From an uncultured Bacteroidales bacterium (lineage in GTDB: Bacteria; Bacteroidota; Bacteroidia; Bacteroidales; UBA4417): DNA of 59,105 nucleotides. Of this stretch, positions 43,391 through 51,984 are shown one piece after another (positions within the stretch are counted from its first letter, which is position 1; the number at the start of each line of letters is the position of its first letter). Location of the stretch: assembly GCA_903946925.1 (NCBI GenBank), contig CAJAXK010000378.1, positions 1-59,105 of the forward strand, given 5' to 3'. A program made the position numbers and the translations under genes. The notes below the pieces were generated by a model. That model was not told the origin of the DNA, made no database searches, and saw nothing but the letters and a program-made list of their open reading frames with translations.

Positions 43391-43540
43391 TTGAATCCAC
43401 TCCGAAAAGTCTTTTTACGCCACAAAGGCACTAAATCTCAAAGTTCCAATAAGTTTATAGTGCTGATTAACAACACTCTGTGTACCTCTGTGTCCTCTGT
43501 GCCTCCATGTTTTTTTTTAGGGTTTTCGGAGCGGACTCAA
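43391..43540. repeat. Dispersed ~150-bp inverted-repeat element, copy 4
   Basis: The best-preserved copy. The left end TTGAATCCACTCCGAAAAG and right end TTTTCGGAGCGGACTCAA are inverted repeats with two mismatches over about 17 bp. Internal words match copy 3. It ends 13 bp from the tatD stop codon. Confidence 0.9.
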
Positions 43541-43552
43541 CCTAGTTTCATT

Positions 43553-44323
43553 CTATTTCAAACCAAACAGCTTCACTGCGTTTTGTGTAGTAATTTCCTC
43601 AACTTCTACAAGGCTGATTTTACATAATTCGGCAATTTTTCCGGCAATTAATGGTATGTAAGCTGGTTCGTTTCGTTTGCCACGATATGGGGTAGGTGCC
43701 AAAAAAGGGGCGTCCGTTTCGAGGATTAAATGCTCTGGCCCAACCGCAGCAACAACTTCCTGCAAACCTGAGTTTTTAAAAGTTACTACCCCACCAATAC
43801 CGAGCAAAAAACCTGCCTCAATAACCTGACTTGCCTGAAACAAATTGCCTGGAAAGCAATGAAAAACCCCTTTTAGATCCGTGTTCGATTCCTGCTTAAG
43901 TATGTGCCAAACTTCATCGAAAGATTTTCGCACATGTATGGCAACCGGCAATTTATGCTTTTTCGCTAACAGGAGCTGAAAACGGAAAGCTTCTTCTTGA
44001 ACGGCTTGATGCGTTTTATCCCAATACAGATCGATTCCTATTTCACCTATTGCTACAAAACCTCCATTCCCTAAACGGTTTTTTACTTCTTCAAGTTCAT
44101 TTTCCACGGTTTCGGGAAGTACCGAAGTGGGATGAAGCCCTGCCATTGCAAAACAATGTTGAGGAAATTGGGCGCAAAGCCCGAGCATCGGTTCCCAAGA
44201 AGTATTGTCAATATTGGGCAACAACATTAGGTTAACATTCTCAGACAAAGCTCGGGCAATAGCTTCATGTCTGTCGGCTTCAAATTCGGGAAGGTAAAGG
44301 TGTGTATGTGTATCAATAAACAT
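43553..44323 (-). CDS. tatD: TatD-family metal-dependent deoxyribonuclease
   Basis: A 256-residue TIM-barrel hydrolase. Metal ligands are visible: HTHLY at residues 6-10, GEIGIDLYWDK, AIHVRKSF, FHCFPGN and ETDAPFLAP. TatD enzymes are Mg-dependent 3'-5' exonucleases acting on single-stranded DNA or RNA and help process damaged ends. The length is normal. It is convergent with the DUF1761 gene across copy 4 of the repeat and 194 bp downstream of the BamA-like gene. Confidence 0.93.
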   Translation of the reverse strand: MFIDTHTHLYLPEFEADRHEAIARALSENVNLMLLPNIDNTSWEPMLGLCAQFPQHCFAMAGLHPTSVLPETVENELEEVKNRLGNGGFVAIGEIGIDLYWDKTHQAVQEEAFRFQLLLAKKHKLPVAIHVRKSFDEVWHILKQESNTDLKGVFHCFPGNLFQASQVIEAGFLLGIGGVVTFKNSGLQEVVAAVGPEHLILETDAPFLAPTPYRGKRNEPAYIPLIAGKIAELCKISLVEVEEITTQNAVKLFGLK

Positions 44324-44517
44324 GGTGCAACATTACGAAATAAAATTTTTGCAAGTAAGTAAAGTCTGTTTTAAACTTGTTGAAACCTTTAAAGTACGGA
44401 TTGCGATTTGTGGTTTGTTTTCAGTGGGTTGTGTGTCAACCCATACAGGGCAAACAAAAATAACACTAAAGTCATTACACTTTTTTAGCGACAGATTTCA
44501 ATTTGTCAGGACAACTT

Positions 44518-45963
44518 TTAAATTCCTGCAATAAAGTGTATAAAAATACCACTTTTACCTAATTTGTTTATGGCGTATTCAAACCTTACCACTTTGTCGT
44601 AATACGTTACAAAATCCAAACCAACGCCAGCCCCGACCAAAAAGGTTTGCGGAAGCTTATTATTGTTCAGCCCAACCCATTGCGGCTGCCACACGTAGCC
44701 GCCATCGGCAAAAGCGGTAAGGTATAAGGCATAATGGATAAGGCTGAATTTTGTTGTTGGGATAAAACCAATATCATGGGCTTGCTCGGGAACCAAAGCA
44801 AACTTTACTGTGGTATGTACAAGCATAAAATGTTTTCCATCAACTACTTGGTATTCGTAGCCCCTAACATAGTCGTTGTCGTAGCCCAGTCCGCGCATCA
44901 GGAAATAAGGCTGCCAGGAATTCGATGACAATTTTCCCGTAAGCGAAACACCAGAATACCAGCGTTTTGAAAGTTTCGAATACAACCGGGTAGTGGATTT
45001 AAGCCAGAATACATCAACAGGTTTCTCGAAACTGAAACCAAAACCTTGTTTGTTTAATTCCAAATCGGAATACCAGCCTTTGAGCGGGTAGTATTTTATA
45101 TCGCGGTGGTCGAGTTTTAGTTTGTAGTAAAGGTATAGGAACTTTGGATTCTCTGATTCCGCATAGCTGTACTCCGGGTTAAGGCTTAAAAGCGAATCGG
45201 AAAAAGTAAGTTTTTTTAGCCCTGTTGCAAGTGTGTGGGTAGTGAAAATCGAATTGCGGTATGTTGATTTTAATGCAAAATATTTTTCGGTGGATAATCC
45301 TTCGGGCACAAATGCATAAACAAGCTTATCGTTTTGGGTAACATAACCTGTTTCGCGGTTATTTTTATACCCGGCCTCAAAACCCATCCCGAAATGTTTG
45401 CGCTTGTCGATATATGGGTTTAAGTAAGCAATGCCTAACTGCCTGTTTTTGCCAAATTGGAGTATTGCATCCAGTTCGTCCATCCTGCCTGTAAAATTAT
45501 GCCATTTCACATCCAAACCATAATTTATACGGGTAAAATCGCGCGTTTGCAACCATGCATTTAAGTTGCGGTCGGTTATTTTAATAATCGGCACAGGCCA
45601 AATATACCAGCGTTCAATCAAAGAAATTGAAACATCAACTTTAGGGATTTCGTCCAAAGTATTGGCAAAAACCGTGTCGATGGTTACAAAATTGAAAAGG
45701 GAAGTATTTAATAAGTTGAGCCTCGACTGGTAAACCTGCATCCCAAAACCGTTAAGGGAAACCGTATCGCCTTGGTTGAAAAGCAATTCCCTTAAAATAA
45801 GATATTCGCGTGTTTTGTCATTACCTGACAAATTTACCGACTTGATTACAATTTTCTTATCAGTAATTGGGTTTTGAGCTATTGAAAAACCTGAAGCCAT
45901 CAGCAAAAAAAGGATCCAGATGCATCCTTTTTTAACAGAGTTGTGTTCCGGAATTAAACCCAT
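44518..45963 (-). CDS. BamA/TamA-family outer-membrane barrel protein
   Basis: A 481-residue protein with a signal peptide (LFLLMASGFSIAQ), one POTRA-like domain (about 38-115: IVIKSVNLSGNDKTREYLI, LNLLNTSLFNFVTIDT) and a C-terminal Omp85-type barrel with DHRDIKYYPLKGWYSDLEL and YVRGYEYQVVDG, the latter resembling the VRGF/Y-type loop. With a single POTRA it is too small to be the essential BamA, so a TamA-like or specialised translocation or lipid-export role is more likely. It lies 10 bp after the CBS gene, forming a two-gene operon. Confidence 0.85.
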   Translation of the reverse strand: MGLIPEHNSVKKGCIWILFLLMASGFSIAQNPITDKKIVIKSVNLSGNDKTREYLILRELLFNQGDTVSLNGFGMQVYQSRLNLLNTSLFNFVTIDTVFANTLDEIPKVDVSISLIERWYIWPVPIIKITDRNLNAWLQTRDFTRINYGLDVKWHNFTGRMDELDAILQFGKNRQLGIAYLNPYIDKRKHFGMGFEAGYKNNRETGYVTQNDKLVYAFVPEGLSTEKYFALKSTYRNSIFTTHTLATGLKKLTFSDSLLSLNPEYSYAESENPKFLYLYYKLKLDHRDIKYYPLKGWYSDLELNKQGFGFSFEKPVDVFWLKSTTRLYSKLSKRWYSGVSLTGKLSSNSWQPYFLMRGLGYDNDYVRGYEYQVVDGKHFMLVHTTVKFALVPEQAHDIGFIPTTKFSLIHYALYLTAFADGGYVWQPQWVGLNNNKLPQTFLVGAGVGLDFVTYYDKVVRFEYAINKLGKSGIFIHFIAGI

Positions 45964-45973
45964 GAAACAGGAT

Positions 45974-46636
45974 CTATACGTTTAGGTAAGTCATCAGGAG
46001 GTCGTAACGCTCTCGGAGGTTGTCGAAGTAATCGCTTTCGAAGAAGGATGCTTTTATTAAATAATCATATCGTTCAAATGATTTTATAATTGGTTGTATA
46101 TCAATACGGTTAAGTTTCATGGTAAGTTCGAGGCGGGTAGCCCCAACAGGTGATGTAACATAAAAACTCAGGATTTTTGCATCGTTTTCTTCCACAATCC
46201 TCGACACTTCTACCATCGAAAAGTTATTGGCATCCACTTCGAGAACTAAAATACCACCGGGATTGCTCACCGCAGCCGTAACCGCCATTTTTTCGACCAT
46301 ATCGGCCAATGTAATCACGCCAAGATAATCGCCATTTTCGTCCACAACAGGAAGCGTGGTGAGTTTATGTTCGGCGAAAAGTTTCATTGCCTCGTAAATA
46401 TGCTTCGATTGGGAAATAGAAATATCCTTTAATTTCAACTGGAAGTTCCATATCGGCTCTTCGAAGGATCCTGCCGCAAAAATATCATCTTCGGAAATAA
46501 GGCCCAACAACTGCGAATCATTGACCACAGGAAGGTGCGAAACCCTGAACTCATCGAACCAATGCATGGCAACAAGCCCCGTGTCGGAGGTTTTGAGCGG
46601 GAGTACTGCGTCGGATATAAGGTCTTTTGCTATCAT
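45974..46636 (-). CDS. CBS-domain protein with C-terminal ACT-like domain
   Basis: A 220-residue cytoplasmic protein. Two CBS motifs fill residues 1-130 (AKDLISDAVLPLKTSDTG, VSHLPVVNDSQLLGLISE, LTTLPVVDENGDYLGVIT), forming one Bateman module that usually binds adenosyl nucleotides. The last ~80 residues (GGILVLEVDANNFSMVEVS, TRLELTMKLNR) look like an ACT fold. It lies 10 bp before the BamA-like gene and is divergent from pdxJ, an arrangement common in Bacteroidota. The regulated target is unknown. Confidence 0.88.
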   Translation of the reverse strand: MIAKDLISDAVLPLKTSDTGLVAMHWFDEFRVSHLPVVNDSQLLGLISEDDIFAAGSFEEPIWNFQLKLKDISISQSKHIYEAMKLFAEHKLTTLPVVDENGDYLGVITLADMVEKMAVTAAVSNPGGILVLEVDANNFSMVEVSRIVEENDAKILSFYVTSPVGATRLELTMKLNRIDIQPIIKSFERYDYLIKASFFESDYFDNLRERYDLLMTYLNV

Positions 46637-46693
46637 AAAAGTACCAGTTCAAATATCGTGCCTTAAACAAGTAAAACCAAGCGTGGTGTTTTG

Positions 46694-46702
46694 TAAATTT
46701 GC
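46694..46702 (+). promoter_or_regulatory. Putative -7 element of pdxJ
   Basis: TAAATTTGC matches TAnnTTTG and lies 17 nt before the pdxJ ATG, in the 83-bp divergent gap with the CBS gene. Confidence 0.55.
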
Positions 46703-46719
46703 GGCATTAAAAATTAGCG

Positions 46720-47433
46720 ATGACAAAGTTAAGCGTAAATATTAATAAAATTGCCACAATTCGTAACGCAAGGGGTGGAAACATGCCCGATGTGCTAAAA
46801 GCTGCCATTGATTGCGAATTGTTCGGGGCACATGGCATTACGGTCCATCCTCGTCCCGACGAACGCCATATCCGCTATAGCGATGTGTATGAAATTTATC
46901 CTTTGATAAAAACCGAGTTCAACATCGAAGGGAACCCTATCCCCCGCTTCATCGAATTGGTGCTCGAAGTAAAGCCTGCACAGGTTACGCTTGTGCCCGA
47001 TTCGCACGATGCTGTTACCTCCAATGCCGGTTGGGATACAAAAAAGCACAAATCGTATTTGAAAGAAATTGTCGCCGAATTTAAAGCCAATGGCATACGC
47101 ACTTCCATTTTTGTTGACCCAATAGCCGATATGGTTTTCCATGCAGCCGAAACGGGTGCCGATCGTATCGAACTTTATACCGAAGCGTACGCACATCAAT
47201 ATCCTCTTGATCGCATTAAAGCCATTGCACCTTACATCGAAGCATCAAAAGTTGCCTCCCAAAACGGTTTGGGCATAAATGCCGGCCACGACCTGGATTT
47301 GAACAACCTTTGGTACTTAGTACGCACCATACCCGAAATACTTGAGGTTTCCATTGGTCATGCGTTGGTAGGCGAAGCTTTGTATTTAGGATTAGAAAAA
47401 ACAATTCAACTTTATTTGCAACAGTTGCGATAG
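46720..47433 (+). CDS. pdxJ: Pyridoxine 5'-phosphate synthase
   Basis: A 237-residue TIM-barrel enzyme that joins 1-deoxyxylulose-5-phosphate and 3-amino-2-oxopropyl phosphate to form pyridoxine 5'-phosphate in the DXP-dependent vitamin B6 pathway. The start [56 protein letters not shown] and [12 protein letters not shown] are characteristic. The length is normal. It supports PLP supply, for example to the tryptophanase in this window, though that link is only thematic. It has its own -7 element. Confidence 0.97.
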   Translation: MTKLSVNINKIATIRNARGGNMPDVLKAAIDCELFGAHGITVHPRPDERHIRYSDVYEIYPLIKTEFNIEGNPIPRFIELVLEVKPAQVTLVPDSHDAVTSNAGWDTKKHKSYLKEIVAEFKANGIRTSIFVDPIADMVFHAAETGADRIELYTEAYAHQYPLDRIKAIAPYIEASKVASQNGLGINAGHDLDLNNLWYLVRTIPEILEVSIGHALVGEALYLGLEKTIQLYLQQLR

Positions 47434-47436
47434 GAA

Positions 47437-47600
47437 AAGTTCAAAAGTTCAAGGGTTCAATTGGCTTCGCCGTTCAAGGGTTCAAAAGGTTGGCCACTGA
47501 GTTTGTCGAAGTGCGCCGTTCAAAGGTTCAAATGTTCAATTGTTCAATTGTTCGAATGTTCAATTGTTCGCTTGTTCGCTTGTTCTATTGGCTTCAATGT
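47437..47600. repeat. GTTCAA-word repeat sharing a core with the window start
   Basis: GTTCAAGGGTTCAA, GTTCAATTGTTC and GTTCGCTTGTTC words fill the gap between pdxJ and the MORN gene. At 47490-47514 it carries the same 25-bp block (TTGGCCACTGAGTTTGTCG...) as 191-215, with one mismatch. The open frame at 47461-47652 just translates the repeat. Confidence 0.8.
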
Positions 47601-47691
47601 TCAATTTTTAAAAGGTTACCTGCCTGAAAAAACCTGCCATAAAAAGGATTAACATCCTCAAACATTTAATCAACAAAATAACTTCCTAACA

Positions 47692-48279
47692 ATGATAAAA
47701 AACATCCTTTCCTTCATTCTGTTTTTTTCTATTACTGCCACAATGGCTCAAAAACCGGTTGAGACGAAACAGTTGGAAGACCGCAACGGAACAACATATT
47801 TAAAAGGCGAAAACACTCCTTTTACGGGAACGGCGGTTGCTTTGTTCCCTTCGGGCAAAAAACAAATTGAAATCCCGTATTTGAATGGAAAAGAAACCGG
47901 GGTGGAAACAACCTGGTTCCCGGATGGGAAAAAAATGATGGAAATTACCTATCGTGATGGTGAGTTTAATGGCTCCTACAAGTTTTATTACAGCGAAGGC
48001 GGACTGGAATATGAAAAAATATATTCGGGCGGCATGATGAACGGTCTTTCGACCCATTATTACAAGGGCGGACAAAAAGAGTACGAGGGATCCTATTCCG
48101 ATTGCCGCGAAACCGGCACCTGGACGTATTACCACCCAAACGGAATAAAAATGAAAGAAGGGAATTTTAAACTCGGATTCGAAGATGGTGTCTGGCAGTT
48201 TTGGGATGAGAACGGCAAACTTACCAAAGCTGTTGCTTGCCGGGAAGGGGAAGTGATTGATGAACGGATTGTAAAATAA
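47692..48279 (+). CDS. Exported MORN-type repeat protein
   Basis: A 195-residue protein with a signal peptide (MIKNILSFILFFSITATMAQ) and about five MORN_2/YwqK-type repeats: FPSGKKQIEIPYLNGKETG, FPDGKKMMEITYRDGEFNG, GLEYEKIYSGGMMNGLS, GGQKEYEGSYSDCRETG and PNGIKMKEGNFKLGFEDG. YwqK-like proteins are sometimes annotated as antitoxins in Firmicutes, but exported Bacteroidota members have no known role. No toxin is adjacent; the beta-propeller gene follows at 92 bp. Confidence 0.87.
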   Translation: MIKNILSFILFFSITATMAQKPVETKQLEDRNGTTYLKGENTPFTGTAVALFPSGKKQIEIPYLNGKETGVETTWFPDGKKMMEITYRDGEFNGSYKFYYSEGGLEYEKIYSGGMMNGLSTHYYKGGQKEYEGSYSDCRETGTWTYYHPNGIKMKEGNFKLGFEDGVWQFWDENGKLTKAVACREGEVIDERIVK

Positions 48280-48371
48280 CAGTTTTGTCAAATTTTAAAA
48301 GAAACCATGTGCTTCCTGCAGGAATATACATGGCTCTCTTCACAAAAGATTATTTATAGCATCACAACACC

Positions 48372-49229
48372 ATGAAAAACAGCATCCTAACATTTTTTTT
48401 CCTGCTTTCGCTTACGGTAGTTTTCGCACAAATAGCTCAGCCTAAAACCGATTTCACCAAACTTTGGGAAACCGACCCGGGTCTTAAAATCCCGGAATCG
48501 GTGCTTTACGATTCCGTTACGGGTTTGATTTTTGTTTCCAATATCGAAGGAAACCCATCAAAAAAGGACAGCACCGGATTTATTTCCACACTTTCGGCTG
48601 ATGGAAATATACTTAAGTCCGATTGGGTCAAGGGAATTGATGCCCCTAAAGGGATGGCTATTTTGAACAACCATCTTTTTGTCAGCAACATTGATGAGGT
48701 TGTGGAGATTGATATTGCTGCTGCCACAATCGTAAAGCGCTATCCCATTTCAGGTTCAAAATTCCTAAACGATATTGCTATTGATCCTAAAACGGGTATG
48801 GTGTTTATTACCGATACTGAAACGGGTGTGGTTTATGTGATGCTCAACGGCAAATCGAGCATTTGGCTGCAAGATGCACTCTATAAAGGCGCAAATGGCT
48901 TGTATCTAAAAGACAATCAGTTGTATATAGGAACCGGCAACAGCATTATGCAGGCTGATATTTTAACCGGGTCTGTAATTGTTTGTATTGCAAACACCGG
49001 AAGTATTGACGGGCTTTTTGTTGCTTCCGATAATAATTTCATATACAGCGATTGGAAAGGCTCTGTTTTTATTGCAGCCAAAAACCGCAAGCCAAGGTTG
49101 TTATTAAGCACTACTGCCCAAAAAGTGAATGCTGCCGATTTTGGGGTTATCCCCTCAAAAAACATGATCCTTATCCCAACCTTTGGCAACAACAAAGTGG
49201 TGGCTTATACTTCCGATTGCATCAAATAA
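48372..49229 (+). CDS. Exported SMP-30-like beta-propeller protein
   Basis: A 285-residue protein with a signal peptide (SILTFFFLLSLTVVFAQ). The body is a six-bladed-propeller type repeat: ESVLYDSVTGLIFVSNIEG, PKGMAILNNHLFVSNID, FLNDIAIDPKTGMVFITDT and GANGLYLKDNQLYIGTGN. The N-D pair in FLNDIA resembles SMP-30/gluconolactonase metal-site strands, but a catalytic assignment is not secure. It is 18 bp upstream of an alpha/beta-hydrolase gene, so the pair is probably co-transcribed. Confidence 0.82.
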   Translation: MKNSILTFFFLLSLTVVFAQIAQPKTDFTKLWETDPGLKIPESVLYDSVTGLIFVSNIEGNPSKKDSTGFISTLSADGNILKSDWVKGIDAPKGMAILNNHLFVSNIDEVVEIDIAAATIVKRYPISGSKFLNDIAIDPKTGMVFITDTETGVVYVMLNGKSSIWLQDALYKGANGLYLKDNQLYIGTGNSIMQADILTGSVIVCIANTGSIDGLFVASDNNFIYSDWKGSVFIAAKNRKPRLLLSTTAQKVNAADFGVIPSKNMILIPTFGNNKVVAYTSDCIK

Positions 49230-49247
49230 CTCACTCACAATACTTTT

Positions 49248-50048
49248 ATGCAGCTTTTTTACCGCGAATTCGGTGCCGGACAGGCAGTTATTATTTTGCA
49301 CGGGCTTTTCGGGCAAAGCGATAATTGGGTAACAGTAGGCCGGCGCATTGCCGATCAGTTCCATGTGTATGTCCCCGACCAACGCAACCATGGGCAATCA
49401 CCACACGCCTCCATTCATAGTTTTCCCGCTATGGCCGATGACTTGGCTGAATTTATTGAAGAACACAATATTAAAAACCCGATTTTGGTGGGCCATTCCA
49501 TGGGTGGGAAAGTTGCCATGACGTATGCCCTTGAGAATCCGGAGAAAGTCAGCAAATTAGTAGTACTAGACATTAGCCCCCGCAAATATCCTGAGCGGAT
49601 TACACACACTCAGGTTATTACCCAAATGTTAGGCATCGATCTCGAAAATATTAAAACCCGTGGCGAAGTAGAAAAGATTTTGGAATTGCGTATTGCAGAC
49701 CCACGCGTGAGGATGTTTATAATGAAAAACCTGTATTATAAAATTCATGGCAAATTGGCCTGGCGATTAAATATCGGGACAATTAACCAAAGCATGGATT
49801 TGCTTTTTGATGGCATACAAAGCGAAAACCAATACAAAGGGTCAACTTTGTTTATACGCGGCGGCAAATCCGATTATGTGCCCGATGCCGATATCCCACT
49901 AATTGCCAGCCTGTTTCCCGAAGCTATTATAAAAACAATTTCCGGGGCATCGCATTGGGTTCATGCAGATGCCCCGGAAGAATTGTGTTTTCTGTTGAGC
50001 AATTTCCTTGGAAGGGAATGTACTTTTAAAGTGAAAAGTGAAGGGTGA
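49248..50048 (+). CDS. Alpha/beta-hydrolase, YbfF-like esterase
   Basis: A 266-residue cytoplasmic hydrolase. The oxyanion motif is ILHGLFGQSDNW, the nucleophile elbow GHSMGG near residue 83 (Ser catalytic) and the catalytic His is in GASHWVHAD. The acid is probably the Asp in RGGKSDYVPD. YbfF-type enzymes hydrolyse acyl-CoA or short-chain esters; the substrate here is unknown. The last eight codons (FKVKSEG, stop) are made of the GTGAAAAGTGAAGGG word, so the natural C-terminus may have been replaced by repeat sequence. Confidence 0.88.
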   Translation: MQLFYREFGAGQAVIILHGLFGQSDNWVTVGRRIADQFHVYVPDQRNHGQSPHASIHSFPAMADDLAEFIEEHNIKNPILVGHSMGGKVAMTYALENPEKVSKLVVLDISPRKYPERITHTQVITQMLGIDLENIKTRGEVEKILELRIADPRVRMFIMKNLYYKIHGKLAWRLNIGTINQSMDLLFDGIQSENQYKGSTLFIRGGKSDYVPDADIPLIASLFPEAIIKTISGASHWVHADAPEELCFLLSNFLGRECTFKVKSEG

Positions 50049-50100
50049 AAAGTGAAATATTTCCCCCTAACAGCCTCCAGCCTAACAGCCTAATACCTAA
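50029..50100. repeat. GTGAAAAGTGAA words then CCTAACAGC words
   Basis: AAAGTGAAAAGTGAAGGGTG words span the 3' end of the hydrolase gene (50029-50056). They are followed by CCTAACAGCCT words (50063-50100) that reach into the 3' end of the LiaF-like gene on the other strand. No terminator is visible between these convergent genes. Confidence 0.65.
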
Positions 50101-51025
50101 CCACACTCACACTTGCCACACCAGCCTGGAGGTTGATTTTAATTTTATTGGCACTTTTATCGAAATTCGGTGTTTGATATTGCTGTTTCCCGATTTTTGT
50201 AAAACCATCAAATTCCTTGCTCGACAAAAAAGTATTCGAGATAATTTCGCACCCAACATTTTCGGGAACACGGATTACAATTGATGCTGCGCCGGCTTCT
50301 ACCTTAACATCTGTTAGCGGAAGCGAACCACTTAATTTCAGATCAATATCCGAAGCACCGCCTTGTATTTTCAGGTTGCGTGTTTTGAAGCCCGAAAAAT
50401 CGAAATCCACTTGGGCGGCACCCACATTAAGGTCCAAATCCCATATTGGGTTCGGGTTCAGTTTCATGTTCACGTTATTCTTTATGTCGCCATTGTTAAA
50501 ATCGCCTTTATCAAGCGAAAGCTCAATCTTGGTAAGGCTGTCTTCGGCCTTGGCGGTCATCGAATAATTGGCATTGTCGTTGTCGTGATTTACTTCGATA
50601 AGTTTGAACGAAGTATCCTTGATAGTAAAGTTCCCGACACCGATATTGAGTTTAAGCTCTGCAAATTTGGTAAGCGAGTCGAAATCTTCGGACATCACGT
50701 TGTTGTAAGTTGTTGTAGTGTCCTCATCGTTATCGTCGCGGTTAAAATGGCGGTCGTTGTCGTTCCAATCGAAATTCCAGTTGTGGTTGTCTTTCGGGCC
50801 ATACTGCTGCATGGCAAAAAACGTAACCACCACGGTTGCAAGCGAAAGAACCAGCTTGATCCAATCCTTTACAGGGATTAGCGAAATGCCCCAAAGTATC
50901 AGTATTACAGGCCATAAATGCCACACAGTATGCCAGTTGAAAAATACAACACCGGTATTTTTTAGGATAAAAAGGATGCCTACCAGTACCAGTAGAAGTC
51001 CCCAGAATATTTTACGATAGCTCAT
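50090..51025 (-). CDS. LiaF-like/DUF5668 membrane protein with adhesin-like beta domain
   Basis: A 311-residue protein. The N-terminus has three to four short hydrophobic helices (IFWGLLLVLVGILFILKNTG, LWPVILILWGISLIPV, LVLSLATVVVTFFAM), the DUF5668/LiaF-N pattern. An Asn/Asp-rich linker (about 75-110) follows, then a beta-helix-like domain of the LiaF C-terminal or toast-rack type (LDLNVGAAQVDFDFSGF, VKVEAGAASIVIRVPENVG). It follows the PspC gene by 58 bp. The pair resembles PspC/LiaF envelope-stress modules, but no LiaRS-like regulators are nearby. Confidence 0.83.
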   Translation of the reverse strand: MSYRKIFWGLLLVLVGILFILKNTGVVFFNWHTVWHLWPVILILWGISLIPVKDWIKLVLSLATVVVTFFAMQQYGPKDNHNWNFDWNDNDRHFNRDDNDEDTTTTYNNVMSEDFDSLTKFAELKLNIGVGNFTIKDTSFKLIEVNHDNDNANYSMTAKAEDSLTKIELSLDKGDFNNGDIKNNVNMKLNPNPIWDLDLNVGAAQVDFDFSGFKTRNLKIQGGASDIDLKLSGSLPLTDVKVEAGAASIVIRVPENVGCEIISNTFLSSKEFDGFTKIGKQQYQTPNFDKSANKIKINLQAGVASVSVVRY

Positions 51026-51083
51026 GGTATTTGGTTTTATTTGTTTGTTTTATTAAATGACTTGTTAAAATTCCGGTTGCGGA

Positions 51084-51593
51084 TTAGTTGCCTTTATCGT
51101 TCTTGCGTTCGGCAAGGCTGGTGGCAATAAGCACACCACCAATTACAACAAGCACGAGTGGCCACACATTATGGAAATTGATGTTGGGTATAAACCTGTT
51201 GGCGAAGAAAATCATGCCGAGGGTAATTAACACAATGCCACCAATCAAACCATTTTTGTTTTCGGGTTTTGCAGGTACGTTATAAGGGTTTGAAGTCCCG
51301 GCAGTATAATCAGGGTTTGATTGGTCACCCGGATTTGCGGAAGAGTAAGGGTCGGACGAACTATAAGGGTCGGAAGAACCCATGTTCATCGAAAAAGGGG
51401 TTAGGGGTTCCAATGGCAATGCGACCCACAGGATAAGATACACAACAGCGCCACCACCACCGGCGAAAGCTATTATCACAAATAACAACCTGATTATTAT
51501 CGGATCGATGTCGAAATACTCGGCTATTCCGCCGGCAACACCACCAAATACTTTGCTTTTAGCTGAACGGTACAAACGTTTTCTAGTTTCCAT
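51084..51593 (-). CDS. PspC-domain membrane protein
   Basis: A 169-residue protein. Residues 1-65 are a PspC domain (KRLYRSAKSKVFGGVAGGI, PIIIRLLFVIIAFAGGGGA). A low-complexity linker follows with SSDPYSSSDPYSSANPG, a tandem SDPYSS duplication visible at DNA level (GGGTCGGA words around 51349-51375). Two C-terminal helices (GLIGGIVLITLGMIFFANR, NVWPLVLVVIGGVLIATS) match DUF5668. PspC proteins sense or counter envelope stress. It is first of a two-gene unit with the LiaF-like gene. Confidence 0.9.
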   Translation of the reverse strand: METRKRLYRSAKSKVFGGVAGGIAEYFDIDPIIIRLLFVIIAFAGGGGAVVYLILWVALPLEPLTPFSMNMGSSDPYSSSDPYSSANPGDQSNPDYTAGTSNPYNVPAKPENKNGLIGGIVLITLGMIFFANRFIPNINFHNVWPLVLVVIGGVLIATSLAERKNDKGN

Positions 51594-51679
51594 GATTTTT
51601 AGTCTTTAAATGTTTTATTGTTTGTGCTTATGACGCAGGCATACTGATTAGGTTACAAGGCTTGGTTTTTATTTTAGTA

Positions 51680-51720
51680 ATTTAACTTGTCCAAAGTTCT
51701 AAACTTTGGACAAGTTAAAT
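51680..51720. repeat. Perfect 19-bp inverted repeat with 3-nt loop
   Basis: Arms at 51680-51698 and 51702-51720 are perfectly complementary (core AACTTGTCCAAAGTT) around CTA. It lies upstream of the PspC gene and about 275 bp before mntA, where no gene ends, so it is not an ordinary terminator. The rest of the 403-bp gap (51594-51996) shows only the mntA -7 element. Confidence 0.85.
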
Positions 51721-51984
51721 GCCAAATAAACCTGATATAGAATAGAGAAACTGCTATAATAATGAACAACTTAAGCCAATGGCAACATAGGTTTGGGGAT
51801 AAAAAACTGGACCTCTTGAAATAGATTTTTAGTACATTTGTAAATTGTTGAAAACAAAGCAATATTTACGCCACCGCCGCTACCTCGCAAATACCTATGC
51901 TTGGCTTCAAATATCCAGCTCATTTTCTGTGTCTGGTTAATCCCAATGCAAAAAAGACAATTCCGCTATTTGAACTAATTACAG

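Noticed and set aside
44322-44534. 70-codon plus-strand frame between tatD and the BamA-like gene
   Set aside because: It overlaps both gene ends slightly, shows no family features and lacks a promoter.
47461-47652. 63-codon frame after pdxJ
   Set aside because: Encoded by the GTTCAA repeat.
47692-48279. Toxin-antitoxin role for the YwqK-like MORN protein
   Set aside because: It has a signal peptide and no adjacent toxin; the antitoxin label comes only from distant family names.
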